Shown here: one piece after another, positions 23,762 through 31,902 of the stretch
Position numbering within the stretch: the stretch's first letter is position 1
Layout: each line of letters begins with the position of its first letter
From: Candidatus Binatia bacterium
GTDB lineage: Bacteria > Desulfobacterota > Binatia > Bin18
DNA length: 37,443 nucleotides
Direction of reading: 5' to 3'
NCBI GenBank assembly: GCA_022824615.1
Contig: JAJDZM010000288.1
Span: 1 to 37,443, forward strand
Program-made: the position numbers and the translations under genes
Notes under the pieces: generated by a model
Databases searched by the model: none
Seen by the model: the letters and a program-made list of their open reading frames with translations, nothing else
What the model was told of the DNA's origin: nothing

Positions 23762-24765
23762 GAATGGACGAGTGTGGCCACGGAGGGGCGCTTGACCTCA
23801 TGCGTGCCCGTTTCCCCCAGGCACCGGAACCCTGGGTCGATCTGTCCACCGGAATCAACCCCTGGCCGTATCCGCTGGACAGCCCGCAGCCGGAGACCCT
23901 CCAGCGTTTGCCGACCGCCACCGCAATGGCAGCCTGCAGGGACGTAATGGCGGAGACATTTGGAGCGCCAGCGGAGTGTATCCTACCCATTCCGGGCAGC
24001 GAGCTACTCATCCGTCTCCTACCGACATTGCTCCGACCCCGACGTGGGACGCGAGTGGCCATTACGCGGCCGACCTTTGCCGACCATGCCGAGGTCTGGC
24101 GAGCGTCGGGATGTCAGGTCATAGAAACATCGGACCCCTTGAATGTCCTCGCCTCGACCGATCTCGTCGTCCTGTGCAACCCTAATAATCCGGACGGCCG
24201 CGTCTGGAATCCGGGCCGGCTTGAGGCGGCGCGGACGGCGCTGGCCGCAAAGGGCGGCTGGCTGGTCGTTGACGAAGCCTATGCCGATGTTCGGCCGGAC
24301 CTGTCCCTGGCAGCAGGCGGCGGGCGGGCAGGTCTCATCATTTTGCGCTCGTTCGGTAAATTCTTTGGCCTGCCCGGACTCCGGCTCGGGGCACTGATTG
24401 CGCCGCGGGAGACCCTGGAAACAGTCCGGCAGTGTCTGGGTGTCTGGAGCGTATCCGGCCCGGCACTGGCCGCAGGAGCGCAAGCCTACCGAGATAGCGG
24501 TTGGCAACAGGAAACCCGTCACCGGCTGGCGACAGCACGCGTACGTCTGGACGCAGTTCTGAACGCGGCCAGCCTGCGCGTGGTGGGCGGTGTAGACCTC
24601 TTCCGCTTTGTTGAGGTAGACGACGCCAACAGTATCTGGCACCGCTTGGCCGGGTGCGGTATCTCCGTTCGCCGTTTTGACTGGGGCCGAAACCGGCTGC
24701 GTATCGGCCTGCCGCCCGATACGGATGCAGAGGCACGCCTCGCCCAGGCGCTGCTCGCCTGCTGA
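23758..24765 (+). CDS. cobC: Threonine-phosphate decarboxylase (CobC-type)
   Basis: A 335-residue class I/II aminotransferase-fold PLP enzyme that decarboxylates L-threonine O-3-phosphate to aminopropanol phosphate, the CbiB substrate. Signatures include HGGALDLMRARFP near the N-terminus, DLSTGINPWPYP, CNPNNPDGRVW, VVDEAYADV and the cofactor lysine in RSFGKFFGLPGLRLG. A histidinol-phosphate aminotransferase is the main alternative on fold, but the N-terminal HGG and STGINP blocks and the operon position fit CobC. The naming follows the Pseudomonas scheme (cobD in Salmonella). It is the last gene of the operon. Confidence 0.92.
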   Translation: MRMDECGHGGALDLMRARFPQAPEPWVDLSTGINPWPYPLDSPQPETLQRLPTATAMAACRDVMAETFGAPAECILPIPGSELLIRLLPTLLRPRRGTRVAITRPTFADHAEVWRASGCQVIETSDPLNVLASTDLVVLCNPNNPDGRVWNPGRLEAARTALAAKGGWLVVDEAYADVRPDLSLAAGGGRAGLIILRSFGKFFGLPGLRLGALIAPRETLETVRQCLGVWSVSGPALAAGAQAYRDSGWQQETRHRLATARVRLDAVLNAASLRVVGGVDLFRFVEVDDANSIWHRLAGCGISVRRFDWGRNRLRIGLPPDTDAEARLAQALLAC

Positions 24766-24830
24766 CCTTTCGAGAGTATCCCCAGGTAGGGCGCGGCGTT
24801 TTGCCGTCGGAGTTCCGTCCGGCCCGTGAC

Positions 24831-26834
24831 TCAGAACTCCGCCCGGAAGCCGGTCATAAAAGTCGTTTCCGCGGATGAGAAGTACAGGACCTCCTGATAG
24901 TCGGCGTCAAACAGGTTCATCACCTTCCCCTCCAGGGTCAGAGCCCGGATGCCCCAGCGATCCTCGAATAACAGATAGGACAGGGCCATATCAGCCCGCT
25001 CGTAGCCGTCGTGGAGGACACCGCGCCGTTCGGTGACATTGCCCTTGATATACAGATGAAAGTTGGCGTTCAGACGCTCGCCGGCATAGTTCAGGGTGAA
25101 GGAAGCCACGTGTTTAGGCCGTCGAACCAGGGGGCCACCCTGCCTGAAGGATCCGAATCCGTCGTTTCCGGCATTCGCCAGCACTTTGGTTTCCAGATAG
25201 GTATACGAGCCTCGTATCGAGAATCCGTAAGGCAAGACGGCGGACGTCCCGATTTCAAGCCCGCGACTCCGGGCACGGTGCACATTCACGTAATTCGGCG
25301 CTGGTGCGGGCGCAAAGGTATACGCGATCAGGTTTTTGTACTCGGTCGAAAAATACGTCAGGCTCACCTGGGTGTCGAACGCGCCCAGAGAAAAGGGCTG
25401 GTCAAGACCGATTTCCCAACTCATGGACTGCTCCGCCTCCAGGTCGGGATCCCCTCGGGAAAATGCGGTGTCGACGTTCTGAGAAAAACTGGCCGCCTTG
25501 ATGCCCTTGCTGTAGCCACCCCGCAGTTTGGTGTCGAGGCCGGGGAGGATCAGGGCAGCCGAAACCCGCGGGCTGACGTGTGTCCCATACGTGACCGCGT
25601 CATCCAGGCGGAACCCAGACGTCACGAACAGCGTCTCTTGCCACGCCAAATGCAGTTGAGAGTAGAACGCCTGGGCGTTCCGGCTCCCACTGGGTCCATT
25701 CTTTTGGTTGTAGTGTTCGTCTTCAACATAGCCCCCAAGGGTAAAGGTCGGCGCGACACCGAGCGTGACCGGCAGAAAAAAATCGGAAGAGTAGTCGGCA
25801 GACAACCGGTACTCGCTATTAATGGTGAGGGAGCCCAGGCCGTCACAGTCGTTCCAGGTCGCAGTGTCGTCGTCTCGGCAATCGACTCCTCCATTCTCCG
25901 GGTCGCGATAGGTGAACCATTCGTGCAGCAGCCCCAGTTGGAGATTATGTCGCCACCACGAGGTGGGCTGATAGGTCACCCGCGGGCCGAGAATGATACG
26001 ACGATTGTCACTAGTCGCCTGGGGGTCCAAACCGTTCCCCTGCCGGTCAAGGATATCGCCGCTGCTGGTAGTCACGTGAAAGCGGCTGTCAATATAGCGG
26101 AGGGTGGTCGTGAATTGCAGATCGTCACTGGGGTCAAGGTCGAAACGGGAGGCAATGGTCGTGCTGCCGTAGTCGTTATTGATCGGCAGGATGCCCCCGC
26201 TGTCAACCCGTCCGACGGCCACGTTATAGCCGTATAACTCTGTCCCGCCGGAGATACTGAGACGCTCCTCAAAGGTGTCGGGGTTGCCCGCACGGAAACT
26301 CAGGGTTCCGCGTGCCGGCCCCTGTCCACGCGGTGTCAGGAGTTGAATGACCGTACTCATGGCATCAGAGCCGTACAGAGCGCTCTGCGGGCCGCGTACC
26401 ACCTCAATACGGCCTATGCCCAGGGTCGTCATATCGCCGAACTTGAAACTGCCACCCGCCCGGTTGACCCTCACCCCGTCGATCAAAATCATATTATGGT
26501 CAGACTCACCTCCCCGCGTAAAAAGCGAGGTCCTCGCACCGCGGCTGCCGGTCTGACTGAAGGAGAAACCCGGCACCTCGCGCAACTGTTCAAACAGGTC
26601 GGTGGTCTGGCGCCGCGCGATGTCTTCCTGCGTCACGACCGTTACCGCGTTTGATACCCGCGAGAGTGGCTCTTCAAGCTTTGACGCAGTGACAATGATG
26701 GGGTCCAGCGCGGTAGTCGGCATGGGCTGCTGGGCCGCATACGTCTCATCGGCCTGGGCTAGCGTGGATGGGCCGCCGTCCCAGACCAGGAGCGCTACGG
26801 CCAGAACGGAGACATAATATGTAGACTTTCCCAT
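24831..26834 (-). CDS. btuB: TonB-dependent corrinoid receptor (BtuB-like)
   Basis: A 667-residue outer-membrane receptor with a signal peptide (residues ~1-27), a TonB-box-like stretch around DPIIVTASKLEEPLSRV, a plug domain (QLREVPGFSFSQTGSRGA, SLFTRGGESDHNMILIDGVRVN, IEVVRGPQSALYGSDAMSTVIQLLT) and a long beta-barrel ending in TTFMTGFRAEF with a terminal Phe. It should bring corrinoids across the outer membrane to BtuF. The ATG at 26834 follows GAGGAGGAAAG; the longer frame to 26987 overlaps the riboswitch leader. The cobalamin riboswitch upstream supports the corrinoid rather than siderophore role and predicts repression by adenosylcobalamin. Confidence 0.93.
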   Translation of the reverse strand: MGKSTYYVSVLAVALLVWDGGPSTLAQADETYAAQQPMPTTALDPIIVTASKLEEPLSRVSNAVTVVTQEDIARRQTTDLFEQLREVPGFSFSQTGSRGARTSLFTRGGESDHNMILIDGVRVNRAGGSFKFGDMTTLGIGRIEVVRGPQSALYGSDAMSTVIQLLTPRGQGPARGTLSFRAGNPDTFEERLSISGGTELYGYNVAVGRVDSGGILPINNDYGSTTIASRFDLDPSDDLQFTTTLRYIDSRFHVTTSSGDILDRQGNGLDPQATSDNRRIILGPRVTYQPTSWWRHNLQLGLLHEWFTYRDPENGGVDCRDDDTATWNDCDGLGSLTINSEYRLSADYSSDFFLPVTLGVAPTFTLGGYVEDEHYNQKNGPSGSRNAQAFYSQLHLAWQETLFVTSGFRLDDAVTYGTHVSPRVSAALILPGLDTKLRGGYSKGIKAASFSQNVDTAFSRGDPDLEAEQSMSWEIGLDQPFSLGAFDTQVSLTYFSTEYKNLIAYTFAPAPAPNYVNVHRARSRGLEIGTSAVLPYGFSIRGSYTYLETKVLANAGNDGFGSFRQGGPLVRRPKHVASFTLNYAGERLNANFHLYIKGNVTERRGVLHDGYERADMALSYLLFEDRWGIRALTLEGKVMNLFDADYQEVLYFSSAETTFMTGFRAEF

Positions 26835-26848
26835 CTTTCCTCCTCGGG

Positions 26849-26863
26849 GAAGCCTTCCCCTGG
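26849..26863 (-). promoter_or_regulatory. GGGGAA/TTCCCC stem next to the btuB ribosome-binding site
   Basis: On the minus strand the leader reads GGGGAAGGCTTCCCC immediately before GAGGAGGAAAG and the btuB ATG. The six-base stem could fold with or against the Shine-Dalgarno region and act as part of the riboswitch expression platform. There is no T-tract, which favours translational over transcriptional control. This is a suggestion from sequence symmetry. Confidence 0.3.
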
Positions 26864-26989
26864 GAGAGAAGAGAAGCGGGTGTGTCGGGGACTGCTGAGA
26901 ACCACCCGGAGGGGACCAGCAGAAACCTGCGTATCCAGAATGGTAACACGCGGTAACCCTTCTCCCTCCGCGGAGAGGCCGGTTCATGG

Positions 26990-27178
26990 CTTCAGGCAGG
27001 TTTCCTGGCTTAGGGGTTCAGGGGCTTACACCCCAACACCTGTCAGCGGCCTTCCCGCCAGCTTTCGCCAGCAGTGGCATCATCGAGACAGGCTCCCCCA
27101 TCACAGTGGCGGGACCGCGTCGGCTTCGCACCGACTTCCCTTTTCCACCCTGGATGGGTACCTCAAGCACGGTTCGGG
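26990..27178 (-). promoter_or_regulatory. Cobalamin riboswitch upstream of btuB
   Basis: Read on the minus strand, the leader contains the B12-box hallmarks in order: CCGTGCTTGAGGT, AAGTCGGTGCGAAGCCGAC, GGTCCCGCCACTGTGATGGGG, and the closing GCCAGGAAACCTGCC (26995-27009). These are the conserved core elements of cobalamin aptamers. It lies between cobB and btuB on the same strand and ends about 155 bases before the btuB ATG. Binding of adenosylcobalamin should turn off receptor synthesis. Confidence 0.93.
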
Positions 27179-27182
27179 TCAG

Positions 27183-27211
27183 TTGGTATCGAAGGCCCAC
27201 TGTATTGTCAA
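27183..27211 (-). promoter_or_regulatory. Putative promoter for the riboswitch-btuB transcript
   Basis: On the minus strand TTGACA (27206-27211) is a perfect -35 box, and TACCAA (27183-27188) lies 17 bases downstream as a weak -10. Transcription would start near 27177, just at the 5' edge of the riboswitch. It lies after the cobB stop, so btuB can be expressed independently of cobB. Confidence 0.5.
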
Positions 27212-27245
27212 GCTCAACACCGAACGCCAGCGCGGTGTCGCTGGC

Positions 27246-28616
27246 TCAGGCGGAAGCCAAACGGACGAGCTGCCGGGCGAACGTCGGATTACTGCCGAAG
27301 TGCAGATGGATATAACTCGCCAGGCAGCGCTTATACACATAGCCTTCGGGTCGGGTCGCCTCCGCTGCACGCTGGCGGACCTGATACAGCGTTCGAGCCT
27401 TTTTGACGGCAAGGTCCGGCACCAATTCCGAGTAGTGGAATTCGTGACCGCGAACTCGCAGGGCGGGAAACAGGCCATTGGTTGGCGGAATCGCCACCTC
27501 TGCGTATCCCAGCGCGCTCAGACGCGCCCGCATGCGCACGACAGTGGGGTAGATGCCAACCATAGGAAAGTCGTGTCCGTCCCCGTCTTGGATGCCTTGG
27601 GTCAGATACATAAACCCACCACACTCGGCGTACGCCGTTCTCCCGTCCTGGATAAAGTCTTTCATCTCCTGACGCATAGTCGTGTTGGCAGCTAATGTCC
27701 GGGCATGGACTTCAGGATAGCCACCCCCCAGGTAGAGGCCGTGCAGATTCGGAGGGAGATGCGGGTCATGCAACGGACTGAAGAAAACGAGCGTAGCACC
27801 GGCTTGTTCCAGGAGTTCCAGATTGTCGGGATAGTAAAAACTGAAGGCTTCGTCCCGAGCGATGCCAAAACGAACGGGAGAGGCCAGTGACGCCCTGTTG
27901 GGCTGGGATTGGGGGTTAGGGGTTGGGGGTTGGGGAAGGGCGCTCAGCCGAAGGAGTGAGGACAGGTCGAGGTGGTCTTCTATCACTCTGGCTAAGTGGT
28001 CTATCTGTCCGGCAGATAATTGCCGCTCTTCTCTGGTGACCAGTCCCAGGTGACGTTCGGGCAAGGTGATGGCCTCGTCGGCTGGGAGGCCGCCGAGTAC
28101 GGTGATATTGGGAACATCGCGGACGGCTTCTTCGAGATAGCGCAGATGCCCCCGCCCGCCGGTCTTGTTGAAGATTACACCGGCGACGTTCAACTCCGGA
28201 TCGAAATGCTGAAACCCGTGAATAACGGCCGCAACACTGCGCGTCATGGCCGAGGCATCAACCACCAGGAGGACCGGCAGCTCCAGCCATTTTGCCATTT
28301 CTGCCGTACTGCCGGCTTCGCTCTTGCCGTCATAGCCGTCAAACAGGCCCATCATCCCTTCCACAACGCCCACATCGTGGCCATACGGACTGCGGTTGAA
28401 CACAGTAGTGTTATAGGCTCGCGATAACATCCAGCCATCAAGGTTTCTGGACGGAACCCCGGTGACCGCAGTGTGGTGCCCTGGATCAATAAAGTCCGGA
28501 CCTATCTTAAAAGGCTGGACGGACAAGCCGCGTTTTCGTAAAGCGGCCAGCAAACCGAGGGTCAGCGTGGTTTTCCCCACACCGCTCTGCGTACCGGCAA
28601 TAACGAATCCGTGCAC
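27246..28616 (-). CDS. cobB: Cobyrinate / hydrogenobyrinate a,c-diamide synthase
   Basis: A 456-residue CobB/CbiA-type amidotransferase that uses glutamine and ATP to amidate the a and c side chains. The N-terminal synthetase half has the P-loop GTQSGVGKTTLTLGL, QPFKIGPDFIDPGHH and VVEGMMGLFDGYDG. The C-terminal class I glutaminase half has LYLGGGYPEVHA and the nucleophile Cys in AECGGFMYL. Between them, near residues 230-236, sits a Pro/Asn/Gln-rich segment (LPQPPTPNPQSQPN) encoded by a dispersed C-rich repeat. Without ring-building genes nearby, whether it acts in the aerobic or anaerobic route cannot be told. It is divergent from the Nudix gene. Confidence 0.93.
   Translation of the reverse strand: MHGFVIAGTQSGVGKTTLTLGLLAALRKRGLSVQPFKIGPDFIDPGHHTAVTGVPSRNLDGWMLSRAYNTTVFNRSPYGHDVGVVEGMMGLFDGYDGKSEAGSTAEMAKWLELPVLLVVDASAMTRSVAAVIHGFQHFDPELNVAGVIFNKTGGRGHLRYLEEAVRDVPNITVLGGLPADEAITLPERHLGLVTREERQLSAGQIDHLARVIEDHLDLSSLLRLSALPQPPTPNPQSQPNRASLASPVRFGIARDEAFSFYYPDNLELLEQAGATLVFFSPLHDPHLPPNLHGLYLGGGYPEVHARTLAANTTMRQEMKDFIQDGRTAYAECGGFMYLTQGIQDGDGHDFPMVGIYPTVVRMRARLSALGYAEVAIPPTNGLFPALRVRGHEFHYSELVPDLAVKKARTLYQVRQRAAEATRPEGYVYKRCLASYIHLHFGSNPTFARQLVRLASA
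27907..27936. repeat. C-rich dispersed repeat inside cobB
   Basis: The sequence ATTGGGGGTTAGGGGTTGGG continues with more GGTTGGGG. Its 18-base core (27912-27929) is the exact inverse complement of 8185-8202 upstream of the selenoprotein gene. It is read in frame as PQPPTPNPQ in the linker between the two CobB domains. Confidence 0.75.
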
Positions 28617-28664
28617 CGACCCTCCTTATCCGCGCATCATAGGCCATTACCTTGCAATCTGTGA

Positions 28665-29117
28665 ATGTCCTCGGCATCATGGCTCCCCATGGCCTTGCAA
28701 GACCCCCCTCCCCCAGGCTCGGTTGAAGGGCAAAAAGCCGGTGTTGTTGCCTATCGGCAAGAGCCGGACGGAACCTATGCCATCCTGATTATTACCGCCC
28801 GGCGGCAACGCGATGCCTGGATCTTCCCGGTCGGAACGGTTGACCCAGGCGAGACGCTGGAGCAAGCCGCCGCCCGCGAGTGTATGGAGGAGAGCGGCTA
28901 TACGGTGCGGACCGGACCGCTGCTGAAAACCCTTGACCTCGCGTCCAAAAACGGCCCGCGGCGCTTTTCGTTTTTTGCTGCCCGGGTGACGGGTGAAGTG
29001 GACGAGTACGAAACCGACCGACGCCGACGCTGGGTGCCGTTGGCCCAACTCGTCGATACCGTCAGCGAGGCGTTTGCTCCGGTCGCGCGGGCAGCCCTGA
29101 CCTATCTGTCCGCCTAG
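28665..29117 (+). CDS. Nudix hydrolase
   Basis: A 150-residue Nudix-fold protein. The Nudix box is complete: GTVDPGETLEQAAARECMEE followed by SGY, matching Gx5Ex7REUxEExGU, so it should hydrolyse nucleoside diphosphate-linked compounds or similar pyrophosphates. Flanking segments (AGVVAYRQEPDGTYAILIITARRQRDAWIFPVG, RRWVPLAQLVDTV) fit the diphosphoinositol-polyphosphate or Ap4A-hydrolase-like branch. The start is uncertain: ATG at 28665 or 28689, neither with a clear ribosome-binding site. It lies between divergent cobB and downstream cobQ, which is unusual. A link to cobalamin metabolism is not evident. Confidence 0.87.
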   Translation: MSSASWLPMALQDPPPPGSVEGQKAGVVAYRQEPDGTYAILIITARRQRDAWIFPVGTVDPGETLEQAAARECMEESGYTVRTGPLLKTLDLASKNGPRRFSFFAARVTGEVDEYETDRRRRWVPLAQLVDTVSEAFAPVARAALTYLSA

Positions 29118-29136
29118 CTCGCCAGACGTGACCGCC

Positions 29137-30624
29137 ATGAGCGCACGGGTCCTCATGATCCAGGGAACCGGCTCCGACGTCGGAAAGTCCGTCGTGGTTG
29201 CGGGTCTGTGTCGTCTGGCCAGGCAACAAGGCTGGCGGGTCGCTCCGTTCAAGCCACAGAACATGTCGAATAACGCGGCCGCGTGTGCGGCTGGCGGGGA
29301 GATTGGCCGGGCGCAGGCCCTGCAAGCGCGCGCCGCCGGGCTCGAACCGCACCCGGATTTCAACCCCGTGCTGTTGAAGCCACAGACTGACCGCGGGGCA
29401 CAGCTCGTCGTCCACGGCAAACCGGTCGGTCTGCTGAATGCTGCGGACTATACTACCGGACGCGCCCGCCTGATGACCGCCGTCATGCAGAGTTTCCAGC
29501 GGCTCGTCGCTGCTCACGACCTTGTTCTTGTCGAAGGGGCCGGCAGTCCGGCCGAGGTCAACCTGCGAACCGGCGATATTGCGAATATGGGGTTCGCACT
29601 CGCCGCAGAAGTGCCCGTCTGTCTCATCGGCGATATTGACCGTGGAGGTGTCATCGCCTCCCTGGTTGGGACTCAGAGTGTGTTGGACCCCGAAGACAGC
29701 GCGATGATCGTCGGGTTTCTGATCAACAAATTTCGAGGCGACCCAACCCTGTTTACAAAAGGGGTCGCGGTGATTGAGCAGCGCACGGGTTGGCCGTGCT
29801 TCGGCGTGGTCCCGTGGATGCCGGCCGCGACGCGCCTGCCCGCAGAAGACGCGGTGTCGCTCTCACTCGGGCATAGCGAGCGCACCGATTGCATTCGGAT
29901 TGCCGCCCCCCTGCTGTCCCGCCTGGCGAACTTCGACGACGCCGACCCCCTCCGTTTTGAGCCGGACGTGGATTTTACCTTTGTACCGCCCGGTCGTCCG
30001 ATCCCGCGCGATGTGGATGTCGTGATCCTCTTCGGCACCAAATCGACCAACGGCGACCTGGACTTCCTGCGCGCCCAGGGTTGGGACCACGACGTGATGG
30101 CGCACGCCAGAGCCGGCGGTCGCGTCCTGGGCGTATGCGGCGGCTTCCAGATGTTGGGCCGTCATGTTCACGACCCAGCGGGTGCGGACGGTCCGATCGG
30201 GTCACGTCCAGGGCTCGGCCTGCTTGAGCTTGAGACGACCATGGCGGGTGAAAAAACCGTCCGCCCGGCACGTGGACGTTGCACCCTGAGCGGCGCGTCC
30301 GTCACGGGCTATGAAATTCACACCGGCCAGTCAGACGGGCGCGCCCTGACCCGGCCCATGTTTCAACTCGAAACCGGCCCGGACGGCGCGCGCAGTCAAG
30401 ACGGACTCATCGAGGGTACGTATCTGCACGGACTGTTCGGGAACGATGCGTATCGGCGCGCCTGGCTTCGCCGCATCCGCGACACAACGGCTACGGCGTT
30501 GCAATACGAGGCCAGCGTCGAGGTGGCCCTGGATGACGTAGCCGCTACGCTGGCCGACACTGTGGATACGGACGCGCTGTTCTCAGCGGCGCGACGGCCT
30601 AGCCGGGTAGCACCGGATATTTAG
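29137..30624 (+). CDS. cobQ: Cobyric acid synthase
   Basis: A 495-residue amidotransferase that amidates the b, d, e and g side chains of adenosylcobyrinic acid a,c-diamide. The start MSARVLMIQGTGSDVGKSVV with its P-loop, FKPQNMSNNAA, GRAQALQARAAGLEPHPDFNPVLLKP and IGDIDRGGVIASLVGT are diagnostic of the CobQ synthetase half. The glutaminase half has the nucleophile Cys in LGVCGGFQMLG and the His of the triad in GTYLHGLFGN. The ATG at 29137 is preferred over GTG at 29128 by comparison with the family. It ends in a four-base convergent overlap with the amidohydrolase gene. Confidence 0.95.
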   Translation: MSARVLMIQGTGSDVGKSVVVAGLCRLARQQGWRVAPFKPQNMSNNAAACAAGGEIGRAQALQARAAGLEPHPDFNPVLLKPQTDRGAQLVVHGKPVGLLNAADYTTGRARLMTAVMQSFQRLVAAHDLVLVEGAGSPAEVNLRTGDIANMGFALAAEVPVCLIGDIDRGGVIASLVGTQSVLDPEDSAMIVGFLINKFRGDPTLFTKGVAVIEQRTGWPCFGVVPWMPAATRLPAEDAVSLSLGHSERTDCIRIAAPLLSRLANFDDADPLRFEPDVDFTFVPPGRPIPRDVDVVILFGTKSTNGDLDFLRAQGWDHDVMAHARAGGRVLGVCGGFQMLGRHVHDPAGADGPIGSRPGLGLLELETTMAGEKTVRPARGRCTLSGASVTGYEIHTGQSDGRALTRPMFQLETGPDGARSQDGLIEGTYLHGLFGNDAYRRAWLRRIRDTTATALQYEASVEVALDDVAATLADTVDTDALFSAARRPSRVAPDI

Positions 30625-31754
30625 ATACCGTAGACCTGGGCGACGCTATCCCCGAGCAAATTATTGCGTGCGGTCTCTGACAGCGGCGCGACCAGCTCCT
30701 CCAACTCTTCCATATAGTTTCCGGGATGATCGAAGTGGGGGTAGTCGGTCGCCCAGAAGAAACGGTCATTGCCCACATACTCGATGATATGCGCGAGTGC
30801 CCGCTCGTCCGGGTCCCCGGAAATCCAGCACTGGCGCTTAAAATAGACACTCGGTTTTTCCTTGAGCGGCACATTATCGCCCAGGCTGGTTTCATACGTC
30901 GTATCCATCCGGTCCAGGGCTGCGCCTATCCACCCCGCACCAGACTCAAGCAGCACGACTTTGAGCTGAGGAAAGCGATCAAACAGCCCCCATTGAAACA
31001 GGCCGTAGAGCGCCTGCTGGGGCCCCTGCATGCCCAGCGTGTTTTGCATCCAGCGCGCGCTCTTCATACCGTCAAAGCGTTGATAGGTCCGAATCTTGGG
31101 ATGTTCGGCCATGGGATGAATGGCGACCGGCACCCCAAGTTCCTGGGCTTTCGACCAAAAGATATCGTGGTCGGGATGGGCGTGCGGGATACGGGTGAGT
31201 GTATAGGGGGCGAGAAAAGCGCCTTTGGCTCCTGCCCGCACGGAGCGTTCCAGTTCTGCCGCGGCCGCAGTCGGGTCGGCCAGCGAAATATGGGCAATGG
31301 CAATCAGGCGACCGTCCGAGTCGGAACAGAAATCACAGAGCCAGCGGTTGTACGCCTTGGCATATGCCAGGGACAGCTCTGCGTCATCAAGCTCACACTC
31401 CCAGGTGAGACCCAGGCTGGGGTAGAGAATAGCTTTGGCAATGCCTTCCTGGTCCAGGAGGGCGACCCGCTCCTGGGGGTCCATGGAACCAAAGGGGGCA
31501 CTGCCGGGGTAGGATTGCTCCATCATCTGTTCGATTTCTTTGCTTCCCTTCCCCATACCACCCAGACCGGTCAGGACGCGCACGTCAAAAAAACGAGACG
31601 GTTTGCCGTTCATTTCCAGGACTTCCCGCCCCTCAAGCGTCCGAATGCGGAGTGCCCGGTCACGATAGGCGGGATCGATATACCGCTCCCAGGTGTCTGC
31701 CGGTTCAAGGATGTGACCGTCCGCGTCAATGATATTGTCATAGTCAAGCGCCAT
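30621..31754 (-). CDS. Amidohydrolase family protein (amidohydrolase 2 / ACMSD-like)
   Basis: A 377-residue TIM-barrel metal-dependent hydrolase or decarboxylase. The N-terminal DADGHILEP carries the first metal ligands, VAIHPMAEHP holds the strand-5/6 histidine, and WATDYPHFDHPG near residue 340 holds the final aspartate. This branch is abundant in uncultured aromatic-degrading bacteria and includes decarboxylases of ACMSD and gamma-resorcylate type. The ATG at 31754 is preceded by GAGGAGAAG. It stands apart from the cobalamin genes and its substrate cannot be read from sequence. Confidence 0.87.
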   Translation of the reverse strand: MALDYDNIIDADGHILEPADTWERYIDPAYRDRALRIRTLEGREVLEMNGKPSRFFDVRVLTGLGGMGKGSKEIEQMMEQSYPGSAPFGSMDPQERVALLDQEGIAKAILYPSLGLTWECELDDAELSLAYAKAYNRWLCDFCSDSDGRLIAIAHISLADPTAAAAELERSVRAGAKGAFLAPYTLTRIPHAHPDHDIFWSKAQELGVPVAIHPMAEHPKIRTYQRFDGMKSARWMQNTLGMQGPQQALYGLFQWGLFDRFPQLKVVLLESGAGWIGAALDRMDTTYETSLGDNVPLKEKPSVYFKRQCWISGDPDERALAHIIEYVGNDRFFWATDYPHFDHPGNYMEELEELVAPLSETARNNLLGDSVAQVYGI

Positions 31755-31855
31755 GCTGTCTTCTCCTCCTGTTCCGTTTCTCTTCCCGGTTGGGATGCCC
31801 CGTCTGCGGCACCCAAGACTCCATACGGTCCTGGGCTTTTGTCATACCAATTTCC

Positions 31856-31895
31856 GGCCGATCGATCCACTCAGCCTACCGCTTGACGATCGGCC
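31856..31895. other. 9-bp inverted repeat downstream of rsmI
   Basis: GGCCGATCG (31856-31864) and CGATCGGCC (31887-31895) are perfect inverted arms around 22 bases. They lie just past the rsmI stop and before the amidohydrolase gene. There is no T-tract, so a terminator is uncertain; a regulator-binding site is the other option. Confidence 0.3.
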
Positions 31896-31902
31896 TCCTA
31901 CG

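Noticed and set aside
25011..26237. Long plus-strand open frame (408 codons) antisense to btuB
   Set aside because: It is an uninterrupted shadow of a well-supported TonB receptor, with no family resemblance and no ribosome-binding site.
30726..31886. Plus-strand open frame of 386 codons over the amidohydrolase
   Set aside because: It is a shadow frame in high-GC DNA; the amidohydrolase on the minus strand has metal-ligand motifs.
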